Shown here: one piece after another, positions 44,988-53,159 of the stretch
How the letters are laid out: every line of letters begins with the position of its first letter
How positions within the stretch are numbered: the first letter of the stretch is position 1
Source: Terricaulis silvestris
GTDB lineage: Bacteria > Pseudomonadota > Alphaproteobacteria > Caulobacterales > Aquidulcibacteraceae
Assembly (NCBI RefSeq): GCF_009792355.1
Contig: NZ_CP047045.1
Coordinates: 682,001-746,000 of the forward strand
Length of the DNA stretch: 64,000 bases
Direction: 5' to 3'
Notes under the pieces: model-generated
The model's input: only the letters and a program-made list of their open reading frames with translations
Told to the model about the DNA's origin: nothing
Database searches by the model: none
Program-made: the position numbers and the translations under genes

Positions 44988-45012
44988 GGAACAGGGTGGC
45001 GGTGACGGCGTT
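44988..45012 (+). promoter_or_regulatory. EcfG-type promoter of nepR-ecfG
   Basis: GGAAC (44988-44992), 16-base spacer, CGTT (45009-45012). It reads toward nepR, 73 bases before its start, giving positive autoregulation of ecfG. Confidence 0.78.
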
Positions 45013-45085
45013 CTGATCGATGCGCGGGTCCGACCAGGACTGGTTAGACGGGGGTTTGATCGGCACAATGCGGCGGAAAGACGAG

Positions 45086-45280
45086 ATGGAAACTCTAGTG
45101 ACGAGAAAACCGCCCCAGGACGGGAGCGCCCAAAAAGCGCGAAAGACCAGCGGCAATCACAAGGCGCTGATCACGCGGAATCTGCGGCTCGCCTTTGGCG
45201 AAGTGGCGAGCGAGCCCGTGCCCGATCGTTTTCTCGACTTGCTCGGCAAGCTCGATACCGCGGAGGGCAAAAAGCAATGA
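45086..45280 (+). CDS. nepR: Anti-sigma factor NepR
   Basis: A 64-residue protein with the NepR core LRLAFGEVASEPVPDRFLDL near the C-terminus, which forms the two helices bound by EcfG or PhyR. ATG at 45086 has a GGAAAG ribosome site; ATG at 45068 is an alternative with poorer context. It overlaps ecfG by 4 bases (ATGA), as usual, so that sigma and anti-sigma are made together. Confidence 0.93.
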   Translation: METLVTRKPPQDGSAQKARKTSGNHKALITRNLRLAFGEVASEPVPDRFLDLLGKLDTAEGKKQ

Positions 45281-45822
45281 ACGCGCCCGCTGCTTTCAAG
45301 ACGGAGCTCATTGAGCTTCTGCCCAGCCTCCGCGCATTCGCGCGGTCACTGGCCCACAACCCCGCGCAAGCCGACGATCTGGTGCAAGACACTCTGGTCA
45401 AGGCGTTGGCCAACGTCGATCGCTTTGAGCAAGGCACCAATCTGCGCGCTTGGCTCTTCACGATCCTGCGCAACCATTATTATTCGCAGCTTCGCAAATC
45501 GAAGCGCGAGATCGAAGACGCGGACGGCAAGTTCGCGGCGCGGCTTTCCTCGCGCCCCGAACAGGATGGCTCGGTCGATCTCGAAGACTTCAAGGTCGCC
45601 TTCCAACAACTCGCGCCCGATCATCGCGAAGTGCTGACGCTCGTCGGCGCCTCGGGATGCTCCTACGAAGAAGCCGCGCACATTTGCGGTTGCGCCGTCG
45701 GCACGATCAAAAGTCGTGTCAATCGCGCCCGCAAAAAGCTCTCCGAAATGCTCGGCCTTGACGAAGACCCCTCCCTCGTGTCCGGAGAAGGGCGCATGGT
45801 TGAGGATACGGCGAACGTGTGA
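45277..45822 (+). CDS. ecfG: ECF sigma factor EcfG
   Basis: A 181-residue ECF sigma factor of the EcfG group. Region 2 is at about 20-85 (ADDLVQDTLVKALANVDRFE, the -10 recognition helix) and region 4 at about 110-165 (EVLTLVGASGCSYEEAAHI). It directs transcription of general stress genes from GGAAC-N16/17-CGTT promoters, seven of which are visible in this window. It lies between nepR and a histidine kinase and overlaps both by 4 bases. Confidence 0.94.
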   Translation: MNAPAAFKTELIELLPSLRAFARSLAHNPAQADDLVQDTLVKALANVDRFEQGTNLRAWLFTILRNHYYSQLRKSKREIEDADGKFAARLSSRPEQDGSVDLEDFKVAFQQLAPDHREVLTLVGASGCSYEEAAHICGCAVGTIKSRVNRARKKLSEMLGLDEDPSLVSGEGRMVEDTANV

Positions 45823-47585
45823 AGCCTCAGGGCGAAAAGCAGTTCAGTTTCTGGCCCCGCGCATTGTCCTTCCGGTCAATGCGCGGGCGCATGGCTTTAT
45901 TGCTCGGCCTCGCCATGTTGCCCGCCGGCGCGATCGCCATGCAGGTCGGGCTGAACGCCGTCGAAGCGCGCCAGGCCGCCTTCGAAGAAACACTGGGCCG
46001 CCGCGCCTTGCAGTCGATTTCCGTCGAACGCAGCGCCATCGACGAATTGCGCGAATTGCTCCGCGTGCTGGCGGCGAGCCCCGAACTCCGCGAAAGCGGC
46101 GTCGGCGATTGCCGTGAGTGGCTAGGCGGCGTTGTCGAGCGCTATCGCACCATCGCATCAATGGCCGTGACCGATGATCGCGGCTTCGTCCGTTGCAGCG
46201 TTCCCGCGGCGCCATCGGGCTTCAGGAGCCGCAATAGCGCGTTGCGACAGCGCGCTGTTGCGCGCGATGGCTTTACGATCGGATTTGTCGAGTACTCCGC
46301 GCTCGCTCAACGGCCGGTGCTTGCCGCGATGGAGCCGATTCGCAACGACGCCGGCCGTCGCGTAGGCTTCGTGTCGGCGTCGATGGCAATTGACGATTTG
46401 CGCGAGCTGCTCGATCGCGGCCGCTCTCTCGACGGCGCGCGGGCGGTCATCGTCGATCTCGATGGCCGGATCATCGCCCAATCGTCCGTCGACCGTAGCC
46501 GCCGCGCGCCAGGCTTGCCGACAGTCGAACAAATCCGCCGCATGATCGGGCCGGAGCCGGCCTTCATAGAAGTGCCGCATGGCAACGCCGTCGTCGTGCC
46601 ACTCCATGCACCAGACCTATATGCGGTGATGTCTTGGGCGCCGGATCAATCGCCAGTCCGCCGCTGGGCCGGCTTGGCTGTTTCAATCGCGGCGCCGCTC
46701 ATGATCTGGCTGCTCGCGATCGGCGCCGGCTGGTTCGCGATCGAGATTTTCGTAGCGCGGCCGCTGTCGCAGCTGGAAAGCGCCGCGCGCGGCTTTGCGC
46801 GTGGCGAGGATGTCATGGAGGGGCCTTCGCTCGCGAGCGCGCCCGATGAGATCCGCTCGCTTCGCCGCACGCTGGCGGCGATGGCGAAGACGCTCCGCGG
46901 CCGCGAACAGCGGCTCATTGAGGCGCTCAGCGAGGAGCGCGCCTTGCTGCGCGAAGTCCATCACCGCGTGAAGAACAATCTGCAAATGGTCGCCAGTCTC
47001 CTGAACATTCAGGCGCGCGACGCACGCGATGAGTCCGAAGCGTGGGGCCTCGCCCGCGCGCATGATCGGGTTCAGCTCATGGCGCTGGTGCACCAGCGGA
47101 TCTATTCTTCCGGCGAAGTTCGCGCCCTCAGACTGGACGATCTGGCCGCGGAAATTGCGCGTCAACTGCTGCAATCACGCGGTGCGCAGGCCAAGGACGT
47201 CACGCCCAAAATTGACGTCGGCGAAGCGCGTGTCGATGTCGATCGCGCCGTGCCGCTGGCGTTCTTGATTGGGGAGGGCATCTCCGCGGCGCTCGACAGC
47301 CTCGCGGATGCCCGCGGTGAACTTGCCTTAAGTTTGCGCCAAGATCCGGATGGCGAGGCTCGCTTTGCGATCATCACGAGCGGGCAAGCTGCGAATACGC
47401 CAAGTCCAAGCACGCGCCTCATCGACGCCTTCGCGCGCCAACTCGGCGCGTCGGTTGGCCGAACGCCCGGTAGCGCGTTCGCGCTTTGGGTGCGGGTGCC
47501 TCCGGCGGCGCACAATAGCGCCGCCGGCCAATCTGATTCAGCGACGCGCCAGGACCATACCCAACAGCAAGCCGGCGCCGAGTGA
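45819..47585 (+). CDS. PhyK/PhyP-like sensor histidine kinase with degraded ATPase domain
   Basis: A 588-residue membrane protein. Transmembrane helices lie at about 24-44 and 284-310, enclosing a Cache-type sensor; a HAMP-like linker follows. HisKA_2 is clear with phospho-acceptor His381 in LLREVHHRVKNNLQM. In the ATPase domain the N box (about 478-493, LIGEGISAALDSL) has alanine where the conserved asparagine is expected, and no DNGxG motif is seen. It may thus be a phosphatase or pseudokinase acting on PhyR, as reported for PhyP in Sphingomonas. GTG at 45819 overlaps the ecfG stop (GTGA). Confidence 0.82.
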   Translation: MKPQGEKQFSFWPRALSFRSMRGRMALLLGLAMLPAGAIAMQVGLNAVEARQAAFEETLGRRALQSISVERSAIDELRELLRVLAASPELRESGVGDCREWLGGVVERYRTIASMAVTDDRGFVRCSVPAAPSGFRSRNSALRQRAVARDGFTIGFVEYSALAQRPVLAAMEPIRNDAGRRVGFVSASMAIDDLRELLDRGRSLDGARAVIVDLDGRIIAQSSVDRSRRAPGLPTVEQIRRMIGPEPAFIEVPHGNAVVVPLHAPDLYAVMSWAPDQSPVRRWAGLAVSIAAPLMIWLLAIGAGWFAIEIFVARPLSQLESAARGFARGEDVMEGPSLASAPDEIRSLRRTLAAMAKTLRGREQRLIEALSEERALLREVHHRVKNNLQMVASLLNIQARDARDESEAWGLARAHDRVQLMALVHQRIYSSGEVRALRLDDLAAEIARQLLQSRGAQAKDVTPKIDVGEARVDVDRAVPLAFLIGEGISAALDSLADARGELALSLRQDPDGEARFAIITSGQAANTPSPSTRLIDAFARQLGASVGRTPGSAFALWVRVPPAAHNSAAGQSDSATRQDHTQQQAGAE

Positions 47586-47864
47586 AATTCCAATCGCCGC
47601 GCCCGGATGACTGCGAACCTGCTCGACCGCATATTCGCTGCCTTCAGCGGCGCGCGTGCGCATATCGCGGCCCAGACCTTCGAGCCGTTGACCCGCGTGC
47701 TTCACTTCTTCGCGAGCGGCTTTGCGGGCGGCGTCCGCCAGCTTCGTCATGTCTTTCCGCAATTCGGTGAAATCATCCAGCACGTCGGTCGTGCGTGACT
47801 TCAGCGCCGAGCGCGCGTGTCCATTCTTGCGCCCGCGCATCCCTGTGTCCAAGGCCTGTGCCAT
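47538..47864 (-). CDS. DUF883 (ElaB/YqjD-like) inner-membrane protein
   Basis: A 108-residue protein: basic N-terminus, amphipathic helical middle (DDFTELRKDMTKLADAARKA), and a C-terminal anchor (GAAIGISLGAGLLLGMVLARR start at about 87). Relatives YqjD and ElaB associate with ribosomes at the membrane in stationary phase. The 3' end overlaps the kinase gene by 48 bases tail to tail. An EcfG-like promoter (47916-47940) lies upstream. A stress role agrees with the locus. Confidence 0.83.
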   Translation of the reverse strand: MAQALDTGMRGRKNGHARSALKSRTTDVLDDFTELRKDMTKLADAARKAAREEVKHAGQRLEGLGRDMRTRAAEGSEYAVEQVRSHPGAAIGISLGAGLLLGMVLARR

Positions 47865-47915
47865 GTTGAAACTCCTCGTATTGCATCGCAGCGACCCCAG
47901 GCCGCCTTTGTTCTC

Positions 47916-47940
47916 AACACGTGGTTTCGCGCCGGGTTCC
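47916..47940 (-). promoter_or_regulatory. EcfG-like promoter of the DUF883 gene (weaker)
   Basis: Minus-strand GGAAC (47940-47936), 16-base spacer, TGTT (47919-47916) in place of CGTT. It reads toward the DUF883 gene 52 bases further on. One mismatch in the -10 element. Confidence 0.5.
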
Positions 47941-47956
47941 TGCGCCATTACCGCGC

Positions 47957-47982
47957 GGAACTTCGCGGACGCAGCTCGCGTT
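47957..47982 (+). promoter_or_regulatory. EcfG-type promoter of the DUF1328-PGDYG-sod operon
   Basis: GGAAC (47957-47961), 17-base spacer, CGTT (47979-47982), 28 bases before the DUF1328 start. The longer spacer is within the known 16/17 range. Confidence 0.72.
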
Positions 47983-48010
47983 GCGTCTGCACACTGATGG
48001 AGTTCCGGAC

Positions 48011-48184
48011 ATGCTCAGCTGGGCGCTGGTGTTTTTCATTCTCGCGATCGTCGCGGGCTATTTCGGCTTCTTTGGCTTGGCCGGCATGGCGGCCGGCATC
48101 GCCAAAATCCTATTCTTGCTCTTCCTCGCTTTGCTCGTGATCAGCTTCGTCGTCCGCGCCATTCGCGGCCAGTCGGTGACGTGA
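48011..48184 (+). CDS. DUF1328 small membrane protein
   Basis: A 57-residue, two-helix hydrophobic protein starting [20 protein letters not shown], the DUF1328 signature, with helices at about 3-23 and 30-50 and a short basic tail. Members are common in stress regulons, with no known activity. It is the first gene of a three-gene unit, one base before the PGDYG-like gene, and has a paralogue at 49352 with its own EcfG promoter. Confidence 0.85.
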   Translation: MLSWALVFFILAIVAGYFGFFGLAGMAAGIAKILFLLFLALLVISFVVRAIRGQSVT

Positions 48185-48185
48185 C

Positions 48186-48641
48186 GTGAATCTCGTCTCT
48201 TTCATCTTCGGCGAGCGCCCGTCGTCTCGGCGCTACATCACCGAGCCGCCCGAAAACGTCACTTGGCGCTCGATCCGACCGAAGGCTGTTCAGCTTCCCG
48301 TGCGCGCTTGGCGCGCCGAGGCCGACCGCGAACTCCAGACAAGTCACGGCGTGCTTCACGCTCGTGGCGGTGAGGATTTCATCGTCAATCATGGCGACGA
48401 GAATTACGCCGTGGTCAGCCCCGATATCTTTGAGCGCACCTATGAACCGCTCGGCGGCGGCCTATATCGGAAACGGACGGACGTTACGCTCCGCTACTTC
48501 ACGCTCGATCACGCCGCCACCATCCAAACTTTGGAAGGCGAGCAGCACGCCCGACGCGGCGACTGGATCGTGCAGGGCGTCAACGGCGAGTTATGGCCCG
48601 TTCCGCCCGAAACGGCGCGCGAAAAATACGAACCCGCCTGA
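48186..48641 (+). CDS. PGDYG-like protein, unknown function
   Basis: A 151-residue soluble protein of the type annotated PGDYG. Visible features are LHARGGEDFIVNHGDENYAV, a central VSPDIFERTYEP, and a repeat-like C-terminus EGEQHARRGDWIVQGVNGEL; the two GG/GD loops look like a duplicated beta unit. GTG at 48186 begins one base after the DUF1328 stop. The next gene, sodB, begins 11 bases downstream, so it is probably stress-induced with both. Confidence 0.7.
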   Translation: MNLVSFIFGERPSSRRYITEPPENVTWRSIRPKAVQLPVRAWRAEADRELQTSHGVLHARGGEDFIVNHGDENYAVVSPDIFERTYEPLGGGLYRKRTDVTLRYFTLDHAATIQTLEGEQHARRGDWIVQGVNGELWPVPPETAREKYEPA

Positions 48642-48652
48642 CGGAGACTCCC

Positions 48653-49288
48653 ATGTTCAAACTGCCCCCGCTCCCGTTCGCCGCAGATGCGCTGGAGCCG
48701 GCGATGTCGCGCGACACGCTCAACACCCACCACGGCAAACACCACGCCGCCTACATCAAGAAAATGAACGCCGCCCTCGAAGGCCGCGGCGATGCTCCGG
48801 ACACGCTCGAAGATGTGGTTCGTCTCGCCGTGCGCGAGAAAAATGCGAAGCTCTTCAACAATGCTGCGCAAGCCTGGAATCACGCCTTCTTCTGGGCGAG
48901 CTTGACGCCACAAACGCAATCCGGTCCGCAGGGCGAGCTGCTCGCCGCGATCGAGAAGATATTCACCTCCGTCGACAAATTTCGCGAGGAGGCAAAAATC
49001 AAAGGTGAGAACCACTTCGCCTCAGGTTGGCTCTGGCTCGTGGCAGACGCCACTGGCGCGGTGCAGCTGCAAGATCTGCACGACGCTCAAACCCCAATCG
49101 TCGATCCCAAGGTCACGCCGCTCCTGGTCTGCGATCTCTGGGAGCATGCCTACTATCTCGACTACAAAAACGAGCGCGGCAAATTCCTAGACGCCTTCCT
49201 CAGCAAGCTCGCGAACTGGCATTTCGCGGAAGCGCAGTATGACGCCGCCCGTAACGGTGGCGTGAACGCCTGGCGCTTTCCGTCCTGA
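48653..49288 (+). CDS. sodB: Superoxide dismutase, Fe/Mn family
   Basis: A 211-residue superoxide dismutase converting superoxide to H2O2 and O2. Metal ligands are His26 (NTHHGKHH), His77 (AWNHAFF), Asp161 and His165 (CDLWEHAYY). There is no signal peptide, so it is cytoplasmic. Iron is suggested by FASGWLWLV and the overall SodB style, but metal choice cannot be fixed by eye. ATG at 48653 follows CGGAGA. It is the third gene of a unit under an EcfG-type promoter. Confidence 0.93.
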   Translation: MFKLPPLPFAADALEPAMSRDTLNTHHGKHHAAYIKKMNAALEGRGDAPDTLEDVVRLAVREKNAKLFNNAAQAWNHAFFWASLTPQTQSGPQGELLAAIEKIFTSVDKFREEAKIKGENHFASGWLWLVADATGAVQLQDLHDAQTPIVDPKVTPLLVCDLWEHAYYLDYKNERGKFLDAFLSKLANWHFAEAQYDAARNGGVNAWRFPS

Positions 49289-49291
49289 AAC

Positions 49292-49316
49292 GGAACCGGC
49301 GGTAAGGCCCGGCGTT
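49292..49316 (+). promoter_or_regulatory. EcfG-type promoter of the second DUF1328 gene
   Basis: GGAAC (49292-49296), 16-base spacer, CGTT (49313-49316), beginning 4 bases after the sodB stop and 35 bases before the DUF1328 start. Exact consensus. Confidence 0.75.
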
Positions 49317-49351
49317 TTCATTCCAAGTTCATTCTACGGAGGACGACGCAA

Positions 49352-49516
49352 ATGCTGAGCTGGGCTCTTATCTTTTTCGTGGTCGCGATTATCGCGGCAG
49401 TTTTCGGCTTCGGCGGCATCGCCTCCGCTTCGGCCGGCATCGCTCAAATCCTGTTCTTTATCTTCCTCGTTCTGTTCGTGGTCTCCCTGATCATGGGCAT
49501 GGCGCGGAGGGGCTAG
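49352..49516 (+). CDS. DUF1328 small membrane protein, second copy
   Basis: A 54-residue membrane protein starting [20 protein letters not shown], with two hydrophobic helices and a basic ending (MGMARRG). It is clearly a paralogue of the gene at 48011. The ribosome site CGGAGGA precedes ATG 49352. An EcfG promoter reads into it. It is short enough to be missed by length filters. Confidence 0.85.
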   Translation: MLSWALIFFVVAIIAAVFGFGGIASASAGIAQILFFIFLVLFVVSLIMGMARRG

Positions 49517-49640
49517 CGAGCGGGTCGCGTCGCAGGGCCCTGGCCCAGCGTAGCGGCAGCCCCAGATAGGCGGCGCAACCGCCCATTCCGCGGCAGCAGT
49601 GCGCGCTAGGTTGGTGCGTGCGATCCGGAAACCGACATGC

Positions 49641-49675
49641 GAGCGCGTCCACTTCGGTGGGCGCGCTCTTGTGTT
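49641..49675 (+). terminator. Rho-independent terminator with UUCG loop
   Basis: GAGCGCGTCCAC and GTGGGCGCGCTC pair over 12 bases (one G-T) around a TTCG tetraloop (49641-49668), followed by TTGTGTTTT. It ends transcription of the stress operon side before mmsA. The 125 bases between the DUF1328 stop and this hairpin hold no gene. Confidence 0.8.
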
Positions 49676-49765
49676 TTCGGGCTTTCGATCCTGCGAAATT
49701 GCATTACCGGAGGCGCATGGATAAGCGTATGGGAAAGCCCGAACGCTAGCCGAAGGACGATCCCC

Positions 49766-51262
49766 ATGCGCGCGATCCAAAACTACATCAACGGCAAGTC
49801 CGCCGCCGCGAATGGCGGCCGCGCCGGCCGCGTCTACAACCCCAACACCGGGTCGCAGCAGGCCGAAGTCGCGTTCTCCGCCGCGCGCGATGTCGATGCT
49901 GCCGTAGCCGCCGCCGTCGCCGCTTTCCCCGCCTGGGCCGCCACCAACCCGCAGCGCCGCGCGCGCGTCATGTTCGCGTTCAAGCAGCTTGTCGAAAAAA
50001 ACATGGACGAGCTCGCACATCTGCTCTCGTCCGAGCACGGCAAGGTTATCGCGGACTCCAAGGGCGACATTCAACGCGGCCTTGAAGTGATCGAGTTCGC
50101 CTGCGGCATCCCGCACGCGCTGAAGGGCGAATACACCGAAGGCGCCGGACCCGGCATCGATGTCTATTCGATGCGTCAGCCGCTCGGTGTCTGCGCCGGC
50201 ATCACGCCGTTCAACTTCCCCGCCATGATCCCGATGTGGATGTTCGGCGTCGCCATCGCCACCGGCAACACCTTCATCCTGAAGCCGTCCGAGAAGGACC
50301 CGTCCGTCCCGGTTCGCCTCGCCGAGCTGATGATGGAAGCCGGCGCGCCTGTGGGCGTCTTGAACGTCGTACACGGCGACAAGGAAGCGGTCGACGCCAT
50401 CATCGCCCATCCAGACATCAAGGCGATCAGCTTCGTCGGCTCGTCCGACATCGCCCACTACATCTACAGCCACGGCACCGCGAACCATAAGCGCGTGCAA
50501 GCCATGGGCGGCGCCAAGAACCACGGCATCATCATGCCCGACGCCGACATGGACCAGGCCGTGAAGGATCTCGTCGGCGCCGCCTACGGCTCCGCCGGCG
50601 AACGCTGCATGGCGCTGCCTGTCGTCGTGCCGGTCGGCAAACAAACGGCGGACGAATTGCGCGAACGCCTGCTGCCGGAAATCGAAAAGCTCAAAGTCGG
50701 CATCTCAACCGACGCCGACGCCCAATACGGCCCCGTCGTCAGCTCCGCGCACAAACAGAAAGTCGAAGACTACATCGCCCTCGGCGCCAAAGAGGGCGCG
50801 GAACTCGTCCGCGACGGCCGTAACTTCACGCTGCAAGGTTACGAAGAAGGCTTCTTCATCGGCCCGACATTATTCGACAACGTCAAAACAGACATGCGCA
50901 CATATCAGGAAGAAATCTTTGGCCCGGTGCTGCAGATCGTGCGCGCTGAAAGCTTCGAGGAAGCGCTCGCGCTGCCGAGCCAGCACCAATACGGCAACGG
51001 CGTCGCCATCTTCACCCGCAACGGCCGCGCCGCGCGCGAGTTCGCGAGCCGCGTCAACGTCGGCATGGTCGGCATCAACGTCCCGATCCCGGTGCCGGTC
51101 GCCTATCACACCTTCGGCGGCTGGAAGCGCAGCGCCTTCGGCGACACCAACCAACACGGCATGGAAGGCGTGAAGTTCTTCACCAAAGTGAAGACCATCA
51201 CCGCCCGCTGGCCCGAAGGCATGACGGACGATTCAAGCTTCGTCATTCCGACGATGCGGTGA
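49766..51262 (+). CDS. mmsA: Methylmalonate-semialdehyde dehydrogenase (CoA-acylating), MmsA
   Basis: A 498-residue aldehyde dehydrogenase of the MMSDH group, turning methylmalonate semialdehyde, NAD+ and CoA into propionyl-CoA and CO2 in valine catabolism. Features are the N-terminus INGKSAAANGGRAGRVYNPN, GITPFNFPAMIPMWMF, and the catalytic cysteine in GSAGERCMALPVV. It is followed at once by a small membrane-protein gene (one-base overlap) and then a 3-hydroxyisobutyryl-CoA hydrolase-like gene. Length is typical. Confidence 0.94.
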   Translation: MRAIQNYINGKSAAANGGRAGRVYNPNTGSQQAEVAFSAARDVDAAVAAAVAAFPAWAATNPQRRARVMFAFKQLVEKNMDELAHLLSSEHGKVIADSKGDIQRGLEVIEFACGIPHALKGEYTEGAGPGIDVYSMRQPLGVCAGITPFNFPAMIPMWMFGVAIATGNTFILKPSEKDPSVPVRLAELMMEAGAPVGVLNVVHGDKEAVDAIIAHPDIKAISFVGSSDIAHYIYSHGTANHKRVQAMGGAKNHGIIMPDADMDQAVKDLVGAAYGSAGERCMALPVVVPVGKQTADELRERLLPEIEKLKVGISTDADAQYGPVVSSAHKQKVEDYIALGAKEGAELVRDGRNFTLQGYEEGFFIGPTLFDNVKTDMRTYQEEIFGPVLQIVRAESFEEALALPSQHQYGNGVAIFTRNGRAAREFASRVNVGMVGINVPIPVPVAYHTFGGWKRSAFGDTNQHGMEGVKFFTKVKTITARWPEGMTDDSSFVIPTMR

Positions 51263-51564
51263 TGTTCATTGCCGCAGTTCTGACTATCAGCGCACTGATC
51301 GCAGCGAGTCCACCGACGGTCTTTGCATTGCTGATTCGGGCGCCCCGTCTTGCTGCGGCAGTGGCGGCCGTCGGTATCGCGGCGCCTGTGCTGTTCATGA
51401 TCTGGATTCCGGTCGGGGTCGAAGGAGACTTCTATACGCACCTCGGCGCGTTTTTGATGGGCATGCCAACGCTGGTTGCCGTCACGTGTCTTTTCCTTTG
51501 CGCGATTGTTTGGTTCGCTTGGTGGCTTAGGAAACGGAACGCCAACACCAGAGATCATGGTTAA
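51262..51564 (+). CDS. Hypothetical three-helix membrane protein
   Basis: A 100-residue protein with hydrophobic segments at about 2-24, 28-50 and 64-88 and a basic tail (WWLRKRNANTRDHG). No family was recognised. ATG 51262 overlaps the mmsA stop by one base, so it is probably translated with it. It may be a lineage-specific protein; a functional link to valine breakdown is not evident. Confidence 0.6.
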   Translation: MFIAAVLTISALIAASPPTVFALLIRAPRLAAAVAAVGIAAPVLFMIWIPVGVEGDFYTHLGAFLMGMPTLVAVTCLFLCAIVWFAWWLRKRNANTRDHG

Positions 51565-51693
51565 GTTACGCGCAATGATTGAGCGGAAAGGGTCTCTTGT
51601 TAGAAAACCTTGGTCTCGACAAGGTCACGCAACTCGGTAACCCACGCGTTTGGAAAGAAGCCGCTGCGGCGTTACCGGAGAGCCGTATCTGAC

Positions 51694-52761
51694 ATGACTG
51701 ACGTCCTCACCTCAGCCGCCAACGGCCTCGCGCACATCACGCTGAACCGCCCGCACGCGCTGCACGCGCTCAACACGCACATGTGCGCAAACATGACTCA
51801 AGCACTGCTCGCCTGGCGCGATGATCCGAGCGTCCACGCCATCCTGCTCGATCACGCCCCCGGCACGCGCGGCTTTTGCGCCGGCGGCGACATTCGCATG
51901 ATCGCCGAAAGCGGGGCAGGCGACGGCAATGAAGCGCGCGCGTTCTTCTTCACCGAGTATCGCCTCAACCATCTGCTCTTCCACTACCCAAAGCCGGTCG
52001 TCGCGCTGATCGACGGCGTCACCATGGGCGGCGGCGTTGGCATCTCGATGCCCGCGCGCTTTCGCATCGCCACCGAGAACACGACCTACGCCATGCCTGA
52101 AACCGGCATCGGCCTTTTCCCCGATGTCGGCGGCGGCTGGTACCTGCCACGCAAGCCCGGCCAGATTGGCATGTGGCTCGCCCTTACCGGCGCGCGCTTG
52201 AAAGCCGCCGATTGCCTCGTCGCCGGCATCGCCACGCACTTCATGCCGACTGAAATCCTCTCCGCCGCCCGCGCCCAAATCGCCGGCGCAGCGCAAACGC
52301 ACAATGCTGAGAGCGCACTTGCCAGCGGCCTCGATGCGCTCAGCGAATCCGCCGGCAAGCCCAAAGAGCTGACTCCGGAAAACATCGAACGCATCAACCG
52401 GATTTTCGCGCTCAACAGCGTCGAACAAATCTTCGCCGCGCTTGAGGCCGATTCCAGCGATTGGGCCAAAGCCCAACTCGCCACGCTCCGCACCAAATCG
52501 CCACAAACCCTGAAAGTCAGCTTCCGCCAACTCCGCGAAGGCGCCGCCATGCCAAGCTTCGCCGACGAAATGCGCAGCGAATACCGCATCGCCTCGCGCG
52601 TCTGCGCTCGTCACGACTTCCAGGAAGGGGTCCGCGCCTTGATCGTCGATAAGGACAACAAGCCAGTCTGGGATCCCGCCGGCCTCGATGGCGTTACTGC
52701 CGCCATGCTCGACGAAATCTTCGCGCCCCTGCCGCCCACCGAAGAATGGTCGTCGCTTTGA
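51694..52761 (+). CDS. 3-hydroxyisobutyryl-CoA hydrolase-type enoyl-CoA hydratase family protein
   Basis: A 355-residue crotonase-fold enzyme of the HIBCH group, longer than simple hydratases. Motifs are TRGFCAGGDIRMIAESG, the oxyanion-hole region IDGVTMGGGVGISMPARFR, and PETGIGLFPDVGGGWYLPR with the catalytic Glu and Asp. It hydrolyses 3-hydroxyisobutyryl-CoA in the valine route. ATG at 51694 gives the standard start; the frame is open further upstream without family similarity. The stop lies inside an inverted-repeat element. Confidence 0.88.
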   Translation: MTDVLTSAANGLAHITLNRPHALHALNTHMCANMTQALLAWRDDPSVHAILLDHAPGTRGFCAGGDIRMIAESGAGDGNEARAFFFTEYRLNHLLFHYPKPVVALIDGVTMGGGVGISMPARFRIATENTTYAMPETGIGLFPDVGGGWYLPRKPGQIGMWLALTGARLKAADCLVAGIATHFMPTEILSAARAQIAGAAQTHNAESALASGLDALSESAGKPKELTPENIERINRIFALNSVEQIFAALEADSSDWAKAQLATLRTKSPQTLKVSFRQLREGAAMPSFADEMRSEYRIASRVCARHDFQEGVRALIVDKDNKPVWDPAGLDGVTAAMLDEIFAPLPPTEEWSSL

Positions 52762-52858
52762 GTCATTCCAGACACGCGGAGCGTGATCTGGAATCCAGGG
52801 CCAACGACTAAGCGATTGCCCTGGATTCCAGATCGGCCTCCGGCCGTCTGGAATGACT
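52761..52858. repeat. Nested four-arm inverted-repeat element
   Basis: Outer arms AGTCATTCCAGA/TCTGGAATGACT (52761-52772 and 52847-52858) enclose a GC hairpin at 52773-52785, inner arms ATCTGGAATCCAGGG/CCCTGGATTCCAGAT (52786-52800 and 52819-52833), and another GC hairpin at 52834-52846. The whole folds like a cloverleaf. It starts on the last base of the hydrolase stop codon. Confidence 0.75.
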
Positions 52859-52907
52859 GGAATAGGGGGATAGATTGCACCCTATCCCACACTCGCCGCG
52901 GACCCAT

Positions 52908-52999
52908 GCAGGTTGGAGCGCGGGCCTCCGGCCCGCATTGGCGCTTTAATCTCAAGCACATGCGCTACGTGCGCGCCGGAGGCGCGCGCTCCAACCTGC
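52908..52999. repeat. Inverted-repeat element with GC-rich hairpins
   Basis: Terminal arms GCAGGTTGGAGCGCG (52908-52922) and CGCGCTCCAACCTGC (52985-52999) are perfect inverted repeats and flank two smaller GC hairpins (CGGGCCTCCGGCCCG at 52921-52935, and the region around GCGCCGGAGGCGC). It looks like a small non-autonomous or REP-like dispersed element. Confidence 0.7.
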
Positions 53000-53159
53000 C
53001 GACGATTGCGAAATCTATCCGACCGAATTGACTCTCCGCGTACACTGCCCTCCGTCCGCACACGGGAGATTTCGAAGAGCTCCGAAACTTTGGAATGTGT
53101 TGGACCGGATACGGCGCGGTGATCGTCGCAGTGGTGAAGCTAAGGCGCGAAGCCACTGA

